Positions 49,754 through 59,324 of a stretch of DNA of 64,000 nucleotides are shown here, in pieces (the first letter of the stretch is position 1; the number at the start of each line of letters is the position of its first letter). The DNA lies in the NCBI RefSeq assembly GCF_934630535.1, contig NZ_CAKTVU010000007.1, positions 1 to 64,000 of the forward strand, written 5' to 3'. The notes under the pieces were generated by a model. That model was not told the origin of the DNA and ran no database searches. It was given only the letters and a program-made list of their open reading frames with translations. The translations under genes were made by a program, and so were the position numbers. Origin of the DNA: an uncultured Senegalimassilia sp. Its GTDB lineage: Bacteria > Actinomycetota > Coriobacteriia > Coriobacteriales > Eggerthellaceae.

Positions 49754-50235
49754 ACGAGGTAGTGGACAACAACGCCCCTATCAACCAGGGCGTGGACATG
49801 TATGGACGTCAGAAGCCCGACCTTCTCAGCCCGCGTGAGTGCGCCATCATCGCCGCGCAGGCCGCTAACGAGAAGAAGGCCACCGATATCATGGTGCAGG
49901 AGGTCGGCGACCTGATCGGCGTCACCGAGTACTTCGTCATCTGCACGGCGTCGAACAACCGTCAGGTAGATGCCGTCGTCGACGAGATCGAGGAGCAGTG
50001 CCGTCTGCGCGGCGGCGCGAAGCCCTATCATATCGAGGGCACGGCCGATGGCACGTGGTCGCTTTTGGACTACGGCAGCTTCATCGTACACGTGTTCCAG
50101 CCCGAAACGCGCGATTACTATCGCCTGGAGTCGCTGTGGAACGACGCGCCCCTGGTCGATCTTGAGGGGGAAGCCGGCTTGACCGATCTGACCTATTCCG
50201 AGCGCATCGCCAAGCTGATCGGTCGCGAAGCGTAG
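49750..50235 (+). CDS. rsfS: Ribosomal silencing factor RsfS
   Basis: A 161-residue RsfS/YbeB/Iojap homologue, which binds L14 and blocks subunit joining when nutrients are scarce. Family stretch: AANEKKATDIMVQEVGDLIGVTEYFVICTASNNRQVDAVVDEI and HIEGTADGTWSLLDYGSFIVHVFQPETRDYYRLESLW. Start is GTG at 49750, 4 bp inside the previous gene, with AAAGGAAG upstream. About 25 N-terminal residues precede the usual start. A terminator follows at 50285. Confidence 0.93.
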   Translation: MNEVVDNNAPINQGVDMYGRQKPDLLSPRECAIIAAQAANEKKATDIMVQEVGDLIGVTEYFVICTASNNRQVDAVVDEIEEQCRLRGGAKPYHIEGTADGTWSLLDYGSFIVHVFQPETRDYYRLESLWNDAPLVDLEGEAGLTDLTYSERIAKLIGREA

Positions 50236-50284
50236 CGCGTTTGCCGCTTTCGGCCGCTTAAGGCGCCACCTGCGCCGTTTGCAG

Positions 50285-50320
50285 ATGCCCGCATGCCTTC
50301 AAGGTATGCGGGCATTGTTG
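50285..50320 (+). terminator. Terminator of the proB-rsfS unit
   Basis: A 13-bp stem with one G:U pair (50285-50297 with 50303-50315), then TGTTG. T-run is poor but the stem is strong. Confidence 0.65.
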
Positions 50321-50437
50321 CATCCAGGTCCCGAAGTTATTGTGCGGGGCTTGAGTATAGGCACTATATGTAGATAAGCAATATTGCTAACGTGAGAAAA
50401 AATACCAGTTCACCTTGTATTATCGAAATCTCATTGC

Positions 50438-50466
50438 TTGCCTGTATCAATATCTTGCGGTATGGT
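50438..50466 (+). promoter_or_regulatory. Promoter of the BTAD regulator gene
   Basis: TTGCCT (50438-50443), 17-nt spacer, TATGGT (50461-50466), 51 nt before the start, in a region of much lower GC (50330-50470) than the rest of the window. Confidence 0.55.
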
Positions 50467-50517
50467 GACGGCATTGCAGGCCAAGCATCCGATCCCGTTA
50501 CGTAGGGGGTTTGAAGG

Positions 50518-53040
50518 ATGCTGTCCTTTTTGGCTCAATCGGCGTGTCGCGGAAATCGACCGTCTCGATTCTCTTCTTTGCGCGCGTATCCGCGTCCGGC
50601 TTTGGTGGCCAAGCTGCTGCGGGAGCGCAACGTTGCGCGGTTCATGGTGGCTCCGGCCGGTTTCGGGAAAAGCACTCTTGCCCTTGAATATGCGGAAACG
50701 GTCTTCGCCTTCGACCACGTGTTCTGGGTCGACTGCGCAAGTCCTTGCTTTTTGCGGGACCTCGACGCGCGCAGCATCGTCCGGGGCCTCGTCGAGGTCG
50801 ACGGCGAGCCTTTTCTCGCCGTGTTCGAGGATGTGCCTCCGCTTGATTCCCTGCGCGCCGAGCTGTTCGGCGCCGTTCTCGATGACTTGCTCGAGCGAGG
50901 TTGCGAGGTGCTTATCACCTGCACCCCGGCGGCCGATGTATTCGCCGACCAGATCGACCGTATGCTCATAGGCGCGGGCGATCTGCTGCTCAGCGACGAG
51001 GAGGTGGATTTCGCGCGCCTTCCCTCCGATATCGCCGAAACCCCTGCGCACGATGTCGCGCGCTGCCGGCGCGTGGCGGCGCTTGCCTGGGGCGAAGCGG
51101 ATTCGGCTGCCTTTTTGGAGCTCGCCGCGTCCGAGGAGCTGCCCGCCGATGTGATGGCGGCGGTGTTCGCTTTGCTGTGTTTGGGCTCGGGAAGCCTCGC
51201 CGATGCCCGGCGCATCGTCCGCATCGACGACGAGGTGGCACGGCTTTTGGAGCGAAGCTACGTGTATGTGGGCGTCGACTGCGTGCGCGGCGCGTTTTGC
51301 GCGGCCCCGTTCGGCGTGCCTCAGATCGCTCAGGCGTTCTCGGACAGGCTGGCTCATCTGGGCGCCGCTCACGAGGATGCGGGCGCGTTCATCCTTCGAT
51401 TGGCCGAGACGCTTATGGATGCCGGGCGCTGCGCCCGGGCCTGCGAGGTCATGCGCTGCCTGGCGTCGGCTCACGTGCGTTGCACGTGGCTTGCCGCGCA
51501 AAACCGCCGGCTTCGGGATGCGGCGTGCCTTCTTGCCGCGCGTACGCTGTATGCAAGCTTGGATTCCCGTCAGCTCGATGCCGGGCAGCATATCGAGGAG
51601 GCGGTGCGCTGCGCGCTGCTGGGGGAGAACGTGGCGGGATGCCTCGCGGCGCGTCGGGCGCTCGCCTGCGGCGCCGACCCCGCGCAGCAGGCGGTGGCTC
51701 AGCTCGTGCAGCTTTCCGGTTCGGCAGGGGATGCCGCGGCCGCGTGCGTGGCGGCCATACACGCGCTCGGCGATGGGCCGCTCGCGCACTTGCATGCCAT
51801 GGCCTGCACCGTCGATCCGTCGGTCGACGAGGACGTTCTTCCCGTGCAGGCATGGCTTCAGGCGTTCGAGGAAGCGGAGCTGTCGGAGGGCGCGCTGCTA
51901 TGCGCCGCGAAGCTGCTCGATGGTGCGGGCGCCTCCGAGGGGCTGCTGCCCGCGCAGCTTTGCGAGCGCTTGGCCGCCGCGGTTGCCCGAGACGTATCCC
52001 GGGCGTTCACCGCAACGGGGTCGCTCACGCTTGCCCAGGGCCTTGCCGCATGCGCGTTCTCACGGGTTTTGGAGCGCGGGTACTTGGATATGCCGGGCTT
52101 GGACTCCCGTTGCGCTATGGCGGCGAACCGGCTTGAACGGGCCTTGTCCGTGCAGCGCATGGAGTGCGAACGCGCCCACGCCCGCAAGCTGCGCTCACGC
52201 GCGTCGTTCGAGAGCACGCATCCCGATGCGTTTCGGCGGGTGGCGTGGGGCACGCCGCCGCCTGCGGCGCCGACCCCGCCGCGTCTTACCGTCAACCTGT
52301 TCGGTCGCTTGGAGGTGAAGGTGGGCGATGCGACGGTGGAATCGGGGCACCTATCCCGCCAGAAGGTTCGCTCGCTGCTCGCCCTGCTCGTGCTCAACCG
52401 CGGGCGCGACGTGTCCCGTGACCGCCTTGCCGCGCAGCTGTGGCCCGAGTCCAGCCCGTCGTGCCGGCGAAAGAACTTCTACGCCACCTGGTCGCAGCTG
52501 CGCTCGGCGTTGTCGACGCCCGACGGCGACTGCCCGTACCTTATCAGGCACCAAAACGGCGTGTGCATAGAAGCCCGCCTGCTGGCAAGCGACGTCCTCG
52601 AGCTTGAGGAGGTGTGCCGGGCGCTTCTGTTCAACCGCCCGGGCCGCGGCGGATGGGGGCACCTGTTCGCGCGCGTCGAGGATTCGTTCGCCGATGAGCT
52701 CCTGCCGGGCGATGATGGCTGCGATGTCATCGACGGGCTTCGAGCGGATTGCAAGAACCGCTTGGTGGACGCCCTGGTCGCCGCTTCGGGGAAGCTGCTT
52801 GACGAGGGCGATCCGCGGGAGGGGCTGTGGTTCGCCCGTGCGGCGCTCTCCCGCGACGATTCGCGCGAGGACGTGTACGTGGCGCTCATGCGCGCCCAGA
52901 TCGCCTCGCTGCAGCGAACCGCCGCGCTGCAAACCTATTTCGCCTGCCGCCGGTATCTGGCCGACGACCTGGGAATCGACCCTTCGGCCGAGACCATGCG
53001 CCTGTACCGCTCCATCATCGAGGTCGAGGAGCGCGTGTAG
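50518..53040 (+). CDS. Large ATPase/TPR regulator with BTAD (SARP-like) C-terminus
   Basis: 840 residues. An AAA/STAND-type ATPase lies at the N-terminus (Walker A APAGFGKST at 45-53, Walker B-like FLAVFEDVP near 105), then an Ala-rich helical region of about 400 residues (TPR-like). At about 590-680 comes an OmpR-type winged helix (LTVNLFGRLEVKVGD, SRQKVRSLLALLVLNRGRDVSRDRLAAQLWP) and a bacterial transcriptional activator domain to the end (YFACRRYLADDLGIDPSAETMRLYRSI). This puts the DNA-binding part at the C-terminus, reverse of classical SARPs and more like MalT in logic. The ATG at 50518 has only GAAGG close by; a TTG at 50530 is another option. Target genes are unknown; the divergent or downstream neighbour is secA. 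Confidence 0.82.
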   Translation: MLSFLAQSACRGNRPSRFSSLRAYPRPALVAKLLRERNVARFMVAPAGFGKSTLALEYAETVFAFDHVFWVDCASPCFLRDLDARSIVRGLVEVDGEPFLAVFEDVPPLDSLRAELFGAVLDDLLERGCEVLITCTPAADVFADQIDRMLIGAGDLLLSDEEVDFARLPSDIAETPAHDVARCRRVAALAWGEADSAAFLELAASEELPADVMAAVFALLCLGSGSLADARRIVRIDDEVARLLERSYVYVGVDCVRGAFCAAPFGVPQIAQAFSDRLAHLGAAHEDAGAFILRLAETLMDAGRCARACEVMRCLASAHVRCTWLAAQNRRLRDAACLLAARTLYASLDSRQLDAGQHIEEAVRCALLGENVAGCLAARRALACGADPAQQAVAQLVQLSGSAGDAAAACVAAIHALGDGPLAHLHAMACTVDPSVDEDVLPVQAWLQAFEEAELSEGALLCAAKLLDGAGASEGLLPAQLCERLAAAVARDVSRAFTATGSLTLAQGLAACAFSRVLERGYLDMPGLDSRCAMAANRLERALSVQRMECERAHARKLRSRASFESTHPDAFRRVAWGTPPPAAPTPPRLTVNLFGRLEVKVGDATVESGHLSRQKVRSLLALLVLNRGRDVSRDRLAAQLWPESSPSCRRKNFYATWSQLRSALSTPDGDCPYLIRHQNGVCIEARLLASDVLELEEVCRALLFNRPGRGGWGHLFARVEDSFADELLPGDDGCDVIDGLRADCKNRLVDALVAASGKLLDEGDPREGLWFARAALSRDDSREDVYVALMRAQIASLQRTAALQTYFACRRYLADDLGIDPSAETMRLYRSIIEVEERV

Positions 53041-53234
53041 GGCAGGGGCGCTGCAGGGGCGTGCGGGGAGCGCGCCCTTGCGGCGCTCGATGCGGGCGGT
53101 CTCGTTTCAGGGCGCGTTCGTGCAACGTGCGCCGCGCGAAGCGGGGTCCTACGAGGGCAAACCCCCGCGATTAGCTGTGCGGCGCTGCGAAGAAGCTGTG
53201 CAAGTCGGCTAATGGAACCTAGCTAAATCGAGGA

Positions 53235-53240
53235 TATGCT
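53235..53240 (+). promoter_or_regulatory. Candidate -10 box of secA
   Basis: TATGCT lies 67 nt before the secA ATG in a short AT-rich island. No clear -35. Confidence 0.35.
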
Positions 53241-53306
53241 AAAGTTAACTGATTCAACGAACCCGCGCCGGCATACAGGGCCGGCGCTGAAAGGAATGGC
53301 GCTCAT

Positions 53307-56117
53307 ATGGCAGGTTTCCTCTCCAAGCTGCTCACGTTCGGCGAAGGCAAGCAGCTGAAGAACTACCAGGCCCTGGCCGACAAGATCGGCGGCCTCGAGC
53401 CCGAGATGCAGGCAAAGTCCGACGAGCAGCTGCGCACGTTCACCGATGAGCTGCGCAGCCGCGTGCAGGCGGGCGCCTCCACGGCAGACGTGCTGCCCGA
53501 GGCGTTCGCCGCGGTGCGCGAGGCGTCGGTGAGAACGCTGGGCATGCGTCACTTCGACGTCCAGCTCATCGGCGGCATGGCGCTCAACGACGGGCAGATC
53601 GCCGAGATGCGCACGGGCGAGGGCAAGACGCTCGTGTCCACGCTCGCCGGCTACCTCAACGCCCTTGGCGGGCAGAACGTGCATATCGTCACCGTCAACG
53701 ATTATCTGGCGCGCCGCGACAGCCAGTGGATGGGGCAGGTGTATGAGTTTCTGGGCATGAGCGTGGGCCTTATCCAAAACGGCATGCGCCCCGATGCCAA
53801 GAAGCTCGCCTACCAGGCCGATGTCACCTACGGCACCAACTCCGAGTTCGGCTTCGACTACTTGCGCGATAACATGGTCACTCGCGCCGATGCCCGCGTG
53901 CAGCGCGGCCATCATTTCGCCATCGTCGACGAGGTCGACTCCATCCTCATCGATGAGGCCCGCACGCCGCTGATCATCTCCGGCGCCGGCACGCGCGCCG
54001 CCGACACGTACAACAAGTTCGCCCGCGTCATGCCCGCCTTGAAGCTTGACGAGGACTTCGAGATGGACGAGGCGAAAAAGACCATCAACGCCACCGAGTC
54101 CGGCCTCACCAAGATCGAGACCATGCTCGGTATCGACGACATCTACGCCGACCCGTCCGGCCAGCTGCCCAATCACCTGCAGCAGGCCCTGAAGGCGCAG
54201 TTCCTGTTCCATCGCGACGTCGACTACGTGGTCGTTAACGGCGAGGTGAAGATCGTCGACGAGTTCACGGGCCGCATCATGGAGGGCCGTCGCTACTCCG
54301 AGGGCCTGCATCAGGCGCTCGAGGCCAAAGAGCACGTGCAGGTGCGCGAGGAGAACCAAACGCTCGCCACCATCACGTTGCAGAACTACTTCCGCCTCTA
54401 CGATAAGCTCTCGGGCATGACGGGCACGGCCATGACCGAGGACGCCGAGTTCCGTCAGATCTACAAGCTGCCGGTTGTGGCTATCCCGCCGAACAAGCAG
54501 GTCAAGCGTATCGACGAGGACGATCTGATCTATCGCACGGTCGATGCGAAGTTCCACGCCGTCGCCGACGACGTGGCCGTCCGTCACCAGGCCGGCCAGC
54601 CTTGCCTTATCGGCACGGTGTCCATCGAAAGCTCCGAGAGGCTCTCCCGCCTGCTTGATAAGCGCGGTATCAAGCATGAGACCTTGAACGCGAAAAACCA
54701 TGAGCGCGAGGCCCATATCATCGCGCAGGCGGGACGCGTCGGCGCCGTCACCATCGCCACGAACATGGCGGGCCGCGGCACCGACATCTTGCTCGGCGGC
54801 AACCCCGACGTGCTCGCTGACGATGTGCTGCTCGAGCGTGGCCTCAACCCCGATCTCGAGCCCGGCATGCAGCCCGCCGATGAAGGCGGCCTGCCGGCGC
54901 CTACGCAGGGCCAGCGCAAGGAGGCGCTCGACATCGCGCGCGCAACGTGCAAGGCAGAGCAGAAGCGCGTCTTGGAGGCCGGCGGCCTGTGCGTCATCGG
55001 CACCGAGCGCCACGAAAGCCGACGCATCGACAACCAGCTGCGCGGCCGTGCCGGCCGTCAGGGCGACCCTGGAACCACGCAGTTCTACCTGTCTCTCGAA
55101 GACGACCTTATGCGCCTGTTCGGCGGCTCGCGCATGGACAAGATCGGCGCCATGATGGAGAAGACCAACATGCCCGACGACATGCCCATTCAGGCCTCCA
55201 TGGTCTCCAAGGCCATCGAGTCTGCGCAGCGCCAGGTCGAAAGCATGCACTTCGCAGCGCGTAAGAACGTCCTCGAGTACGACGACGTCATGAACCTGCA
55301 GCGCAAGGCCATCTACGAAGAGCGCAACGCCATCTTGGACGGCAAGGACATGGAGGGCCGTATCCCCGAGATCGTGGCCGACGCCGTCGAGGCCGTGGTG
55401 GAGGAGAACTGCCCCGAGAAGCTGCCTAGCGACGACTGGGATTGCAAGGCGGTCGATCTGTGGGCCGCTTCCATGACGGGTCTGAACGATTTCCATGTCG
55501 CCGAAGTCGATCATGAGGACGACCCCGCGCAGGTGTGCGAGGCGCTCGAGGAGTATCTGGACGGTGTGGTGGCGCAGAAGGCCGCTGAGCTTGGCGAGCC
55601 GATCATGCGCATGCTGGAATCCCAGGTCATGCTGCGCATCATCGACCGCAGGTGGATGGCGCATCTGCAGGATATGGACTACCTGAAAACCGGCATCGGC
55701 CTGCGTGCCTTCGGTCAGCGCGACCCGTTGGTGGAGTACAAGAACGAGGCCTATCGCGCCTTCAGCAATCTGACACACTCCATGTACGAGGAATATCTGC
55801 GTACCCTGCTCCGCCTGCAGGTGGCGGCGTCGGCTGCTCCGCAGATGCCCGCCGAGCCCAATCCGCTTGAAGGCCGCGTGAGCTACTCCAATCCCGAGCA
55901 GGCGCTCGGCCAAACGGGCGTCGGCCATGCCGTCGCCCAGCAGCAGGCGGCCCAGCGTGCCCAGCAGGCAGCGGGTTCGGCGCCTAAGCCCGCGCCGGCC
56001 AAGCCGCAGACCTACGTCAAGGATAAGGACGACCCGTTCGCCAACGTCGGCCGCAACGACCCTTGCCCTTGCGGCAGCGGTTTGAAGTTCAAGAAGTGCC
56101 ACGGCAAGGATAGGTAG
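53307..56117 (+). CDS. secA: Preprotein translocase ATPase SecA
   Basis: SecA drives export through SecYEG. 936 residues: NBD1 with Walker A MRTGEGKTLV (about 101-110), DEVDSILIDEARTPLIISG, the preprotein cross-linking domain, NBD2 (MAGRGTDILLGGNPDV, GRAGRQGDPG), helical scaffold and wing domains. After a Gln/Ala-rich linker (870-905) a zinc-binding SEC-C end CPCGSGLKFKKCH is present, as needed for SecB or lipid binding. AAAGGA lies 12 nt before the ATG. It is followed by a terminator; prfB has its own leaderless promoter. Confidence 0.96.
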   Translation: MAGFLSKLLTFGEGKQLKNYQALADKIGGLEPEMQAKSDEQLRTFTDELRSRVQAGASTADVLPEAFAAVREASVRTLGMRHFDVQLIGGMALNDGQIAEMRTGEGKTLVSTLAGYLNALGGQNVHIVTVNDYLARRDSQWMGQVYEFLGMSVGLIQNGMRPDAKKLAYQADVTYGTNSEFGFDYLRDNMVTRADARVQRGHHFAIVDEVDSILIDEARTPLIISGAGTRAADTYNKFARVMPALKLDEDFEMDEAKKTINATESGLTKIETMLGIDDIYADPSGQLPNHLQQALKAQFLFHRDVDYVVVNGEVKIVDEFTGRIMEGRRYSEGLHQALEAKEHVQVREENQTLATITLQNYFRLYDKLSGMTGTAMTEDAEFRQIYKLPVVAIPPNKQVKRIDEDDLIYRTVDAKFHAVADDVAVRHQAGQPCLIGTVSIESSERLSRLLDKRGIKHETLNAKNHEREAHIIAQAGRVGAVTIATNMAGRGTDILLGGNPDVLADDVLLERGLNPDLEPGMQPADEGGLPAPTQGQRKEALDIARATCKAEQKRVLEAGGLCVIGTERHESRRIDNQLRGRAGRQGDPGTTQFYLSLEDDLMRLFGGSRMDKIGAMMEKTNMPDDMPIQASMVSKAIESAQRQVESMHFAARKNVLEYDDVMNLQRKAIYEERNAILDGKDMEGRIPEIVADAVEAVVEENCPEKLPSDDWDCKAVDLWAASMTGLNDFHVAEVDHEDDPAQVCEALEEYLDGVVAQKAAELGEPIMRMLESQVMLRIIDRRWMAHLQDMDYLKTGIGLRAFGQRDPLVEYKNEAYRAFSNLTHSMYEEYLRTLLRLQVAASAAPQMPAEPNPLEGRVSYSNPEQALGQTGVGHAVAQQQAAQRAQQAAGSAPKPAPAKPQTYVKDKDDPFANVGRNDPCPCGSGLKFKKCHGKDR

Positions 56118-56161
56118 CCTTACAACAGCGTCTTCGAAGGCGCGAAGAAACTATGCACTCC

Positions 56162-56191
56162 AACGCCCCGCACGCAAGCGCGGGGCGTTTT
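56162..56191 (+). terminator. secA terminator
   Basis: A perfect 10-bp stem AACGCCCCGC/GCGGGGCGTT (56162-56171 with 56180-56189), then TT. Confidence 0.8.
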
Positions 56192-56196
56192 GCTGG

Positions 56197-56202
56197 TACT
56201 AT
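56197..56202 (+). promoter_or_regulatory. -10 box giving a near-leaderless prfB mRNA
   Basis: TACTAT ends 9 nt before the ATG at 56212. The would-be -35 falls in the secA terminator, and only GGAA precedes the ATG. Confidence 0.45.
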
Positions 56203-56211
56203 GGAATGACT

Positions 56212-57312
56212 ATGGCTGATAAAGAACTGAAAGATATCGAGCAGGTTGCCCAGCGCGTCGCCGACGCGCACGGCTTTCTGCATATCGATGATAAAACCGC
56301 GCAGCTCACGGCGCTCGATGCGCAGATCGCGCAGGCGGGTTTTTGGGACGATGCGCAGCGCGCGCAGACCGTGTCGAAGCAGGCAAGCTCCCTGCGTGAC
56401 ACCATCGATGCGTACAACGCCGCCGTCTCGCTGCTTGAGGATGCGCGCGCCGCACATGAGCTGGCGGGGGAGGACCCCCTGTTCGCTGAAGAGGTGCAGC
56501 AAACCTTAGAAGCGCTCGACGGCAGGCTCGATGCCCTCGAGGTGGAAAGCTGGTTCTCCGGGCGTTTCGACGATGGGGACTGCATCCTCACCGTCAGCCC
56601 CGGTCAAGGCGGCCTTGAGGCTCAGGACTGGACCGAGATGCTGTACAACATGTACAGCCGTTACGCGGATTCGAAGGGCTGGAAGGTCAAGGTCCTCGAC
56701 CTGGTCCCCGGCGCTGAGGCCGTCGGCCTGAACAAGGCTACCCTGCAGATCGAGGGGCGTTTGGCCTACGGCATGCTGCGCAGCGAGAACGGCGTGCACC
56801 GCCTGGTGCGCATCAGCCCCACCGACGTCAAGCAGCGCCGTCACACCACGTTCGCAGCCGTCGAGGTGCTCCCCGTGCTCCCCGACGATATCGAGGTAAA
56901 CCTCGACATGAACGACGTTCGCGTGGACGTGTACCGCTCCAGCGGTCCGGGCGGCCAGTGCGTCAACACCACCGATTCCGCCGTGCGCTTGACGCACATG
57001 CCCACGGGCATCGTGGTCACGTGCCAAAACGAGAAGTCCCAGCTGCAGAACAAGGAAGCCGCCATCCGCGTGCTCAAGTCCAAGCTCTACGAGATCGAGC
57101 AGCAGAAACGCCGCGATCAAATCGACGAGCTGCGAGGCGAGCGCATGGAGAACAGCTTCGGCAGCCAGATCCGCAACTATGTGTTGTTCCCATATCAGCT
57201 GGTCAAGGATGTGCGAAGCGGTGTGGAAACGGGCAATGTGGACGCGGTGCTCGACGGCGACATCGAACAGTTCGTGGTGGGCTACCACAAGTGGCGCGTG
57301 TCGCAGGAATAG
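56212..57312 (+). CDS. prfB: Peptide chain release factor 2
   Basis: RF2 ends translation at UGA and UAA. 366 residues: domain 1 helices, then the codon-recognition and peptidyl-release domains. GGQ is at residues 247-249 (SSGPGGQCVNT). The anticodon tripeptide, normally SPF in RF2, reads SPT (202-204, in RISPTDVKQRRHT). The gene is one continuous frame, without the in-frame UGA and programmed frameshift that controls prfB in E. coli and many bacteria. The second ATG (56212) is preferred over 56206 because of its position after the -10 box. Confidence 0.92.
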   Translation: MADKELKDIEQVAQRVADAHGFLHIDDKTAQLTALDAQIAQAGFWDDAQRAQTVSKQASSLRDTIDAYNAAVSLLEDARAAHELAGEDPLFAEEVQQTLEALDGRLDALEVESWFSGRFDDGDCILTVSPGQGGLEAQDWTEMLYNMYSRYADSKGWKVKVLDLVPGAEAVGLNKATLQIEGRLAYGMLRSENGVHRLVRISPTDVKQRRHTTFAAVEVLPVLPDDIEVNLDMNDVRVDVYRSSGPGGQCVNTTDSAVRLTHMPTGIVVTCQNEKSQLQNKEAAIRVLKSKLYEIEQQKRRDQIDELRGERMENSFGSQIRNYVLFPYQLVKDVRSGVETGNVDAVLDGDIEQFVVGYHKWRVSQE

Positions 57313-57471
57313 CCTTCAACGCGCCCGTGGTCGCAGTACGCGGCCTCGAGCGTCAGCTCCCTTGCCGGCGCCGCGGCGCTTGCGGGGGTGCTATGGTATG
57401 GCGATAGCGGGATGCGGGTAGCCGCGTTCCCTGTTGATAGTGAAAGCGTCAAAACGACGAAAGGACAAGCA

Positions 57472-58299
57472 ATGACCGAGCTTGAGCAGCGGGCATGCGA
57501 TATGCGCATCGACATCGTGCGCATGATCGCCGAGGCGGGAAGCGGACATCCCGGCGGCTCGCTTTCGTGCACCGACATCCTCACCGCGCTGTATTTCGGC
57601 GGCGTGATGGATCATGATCCAAAGCAGCCGAAGTGGGAGGACCGCGATCGGTTCATCCTGGCGAAGGGCCATGCGGCTCCCGCGCTGTACGCGGCGCTCG
57701 CGCATGCCGGCTATTTCCCGCGCGAGGAGCTCAAGACGCTGCGCAAGCTCGGCACGCGCCTGCAGGGCCATCCGGACTGCAACCTGTGCCCGGGCGTCGA
57801 GGTGTCCACCGGCTCGCTCGGCCAGGGTCTGTCCATCGCCGCCGGCATGGCCGCCGGCCTGAAGCTGGCGGGCAAGTCCCAGCGCGTGTTCTGCCTGCTC
57901 GGCGACGGCGAGTGCGAGGAGGGCCAGGTGTGGGAGGCCGCCATGTGGGCCGCCCATGAGAACCTCGACAACCTCGTGGCCATCGTCGACCGCAACCACC
58001 TGCAGATCGACGGCGACACCGCCGACGTGTGCGACCCCGGCGACATGTGCGCCAAGTTCGCCGCGTTCGGTTGGGAGGCCAGCCAGGTGGACGGTCACGA
58101 CATCGACGCGCTCGTTAAGGCCCTCACCGCCGCCAAGCAGGCCGGCGACGGTCGCCCGCATGTGCTGGTGGCCAACACCATCAAGGGCCGCGGCGTGTCT
58201 TTCATGGAAAACCAGGCAGGCTGGCACGGCAAGGCGCCCAACGCCGAGCAGACCGAGCAGGCGGTGGCCGAGCTCGAGGCCGCACGTAAGGAGGCATAA
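57472..58299 (+). CDS. Transketolase, N-terminal subunit
   Basis: The thiamine-diphosphate half of a split transketolase in the pentose phosphate pathway. 275 residues: EAGSGHPGGSLSCTDILTAL near the N-terminus, ILAKGHAAPALYAAL, GSLGQGLSIAAGMA, and the GDGECEEGQVWEA motif for TPP/metal. KGRGVSFMEN near the end is typical. AAAGGA lies 8 nt before the ATG at 57472; the longer upstream frame reads as non-coding. The partner subunit starts 3 bp after the stop. Confidence 0.95.
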   Translation: MTELEQRACDMRIDIVRMIAEAGSGHPGGSLSCTDILTALYFGGVMDHDPKQPKWEDRDRFILAKGHAAPALYAALAHAGYFPREELKTLRKLGTRLQGHPDCNLCPGVEVSTGSLGQGLSIAAGMAAGLKLAGKSQRVFCLLGDGECEEGQVWEAAMWAAHENLDNLVAIVDRNHLQIDGDTADVCDPGDMCAKFAAFGWEASQVDGHDIDALVKALTAAKQAGDGRPHVLVANTIKGRGVSFMENQAGWHGKAPNAEQTEQAVAELEAARKEA

Positions 58300-58302
58300 G
58301 CG

Positions 58303-59268
58303 ATGGTTACGCTTGCAAATGCAGAACAGTCCCAGGTCAAGCGCGCCACGCGCGCCGCATACGGCGCCACGCTGGCAGAGCTCGCCGGCGAAGGCGTGCC
58401 CGTCGTCGCCGTCGACGCCGACCTGACCGGCTCCACCACCACGGCCAAGTTCGCGAAGGCCGGCTACGCCGACCGCCTGTTCAACTGCGGTATCGCCGAG
58501 CAGAATATGATCGATGTGGCGGCAGGCCTTGCCACCACCGGCAACATCGCGTTCACCGGCAGCTTCGCCGTGTTCGGCACCGGTCGCGCCTACGACCAGA
58601 TCCGCAACACCGTGTGCTATTCCGACCTGAACGTCAAGATCGCCCCCACGCACGCAGGCGTGTCCGTGGGTCCGGACGGCGGCAGCCACCAGATGCTCGA
58701 GGATATCTCGCTTATGGCCGGCCTTCCGCATATGCGCGTGCTCGTTCCGGCCGATTACGCCGCCGCATGCGCCGCCATCCGCCTGGCCGCCGAAACGCCG
58801 GGCCCGGTGTATGTGCGCATGGGCCGCGCCAGCGTGCCGGCCGTGTACGCCGACGGCGTCGAGCTCGAGCTCGGCCGCGCCTACACCCTGCGCGAAGGCT
58901 CCGATGTCACCATCGTAGCCTGCGGCGTCGAGGTGGAGCAGGCTCTGGCCGCTGCCGACGAGCTTGCCGCCGAAGGCGTGTCCGCCGAGGTCATCGACGC
59001 ATTCTCCATCAAGCCGCTCGATCGTGCCACCATCGTTGCCTCCGCTCGCAAGACCGGTCGCGTGGTCGTCGCCGAGGAGCACAGCATCCACGGCGGCCTT
59101 GGCACCGCCGTGTCGCGTGCGCTTGCCGAGGAGTGCCCGGTCCCCATGCGCTTCGTGGGCATGGACGACCGTTTCGGCAAATCCGGCGAGTTCGAGGAGC
59201 TTATGGCGTACTTCGGCCTGGACTCCAAGGCGATTGTCAAAGCTGTGAAAAGCCTCACGCTCAAGTAG
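58303..59268 (+). CDS. Transketolase, C-terminal subunit
   Basis: The pyrimidine-binding half of the split transketolase, 321 residues. FNCGIAEQNMIDVAAGLATTGN supplies the catalytic glutamate that activates TPP in the partner chain; GGSHQMLEDISLMAGLPHMRVLVP and VAEEHSIHGGLG are conserved. AAGGAGG within the end of the first gene sets the start. The two chains form a heterotetramer in known cases. No transaldolase or sugar-specific gene is close. Confidence 0.95.
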   Translation: MVTLANAEQSQVKRATRAAYGATLAELAGEGVPVVAVDADLTGSTTTAKFAKAGYADRLFNCGIAEQNMIDVAAGLATTGNIAFTGSFAVFGTGRAYDQIRNTVCYSDLNVKIAPTHAGVSVGPDGGSHQMLEDISLMAGLPHMRVLVPADYAAACAAIRLAAETPGPVYVRMGRASVPAVYADGVELELGRAYTLREGSDVTIVACGVEVEQALAAADELAAEGVSAEVIDAFSIKPLDRATIVASARKTGRVVVAEEHSIHGGLGTAVSRALAEECPVPMRFVGMDDRFGKSGEFEELMAYFGLDSKAIVKAVKSLTLK

Positions 59269-59324
59269 GGCATCTGATAGAATCTTCTTCGTCTCAGTAC
59301 ATCACTACATGAATGGAGCAAACT

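Noticed and set aside
53223..56102. A 959-codon minus-strand frame opposite secA
   Set aside because: Same cause: secA on the plus strand has every family motif, and the opposite translation is low-complexity.
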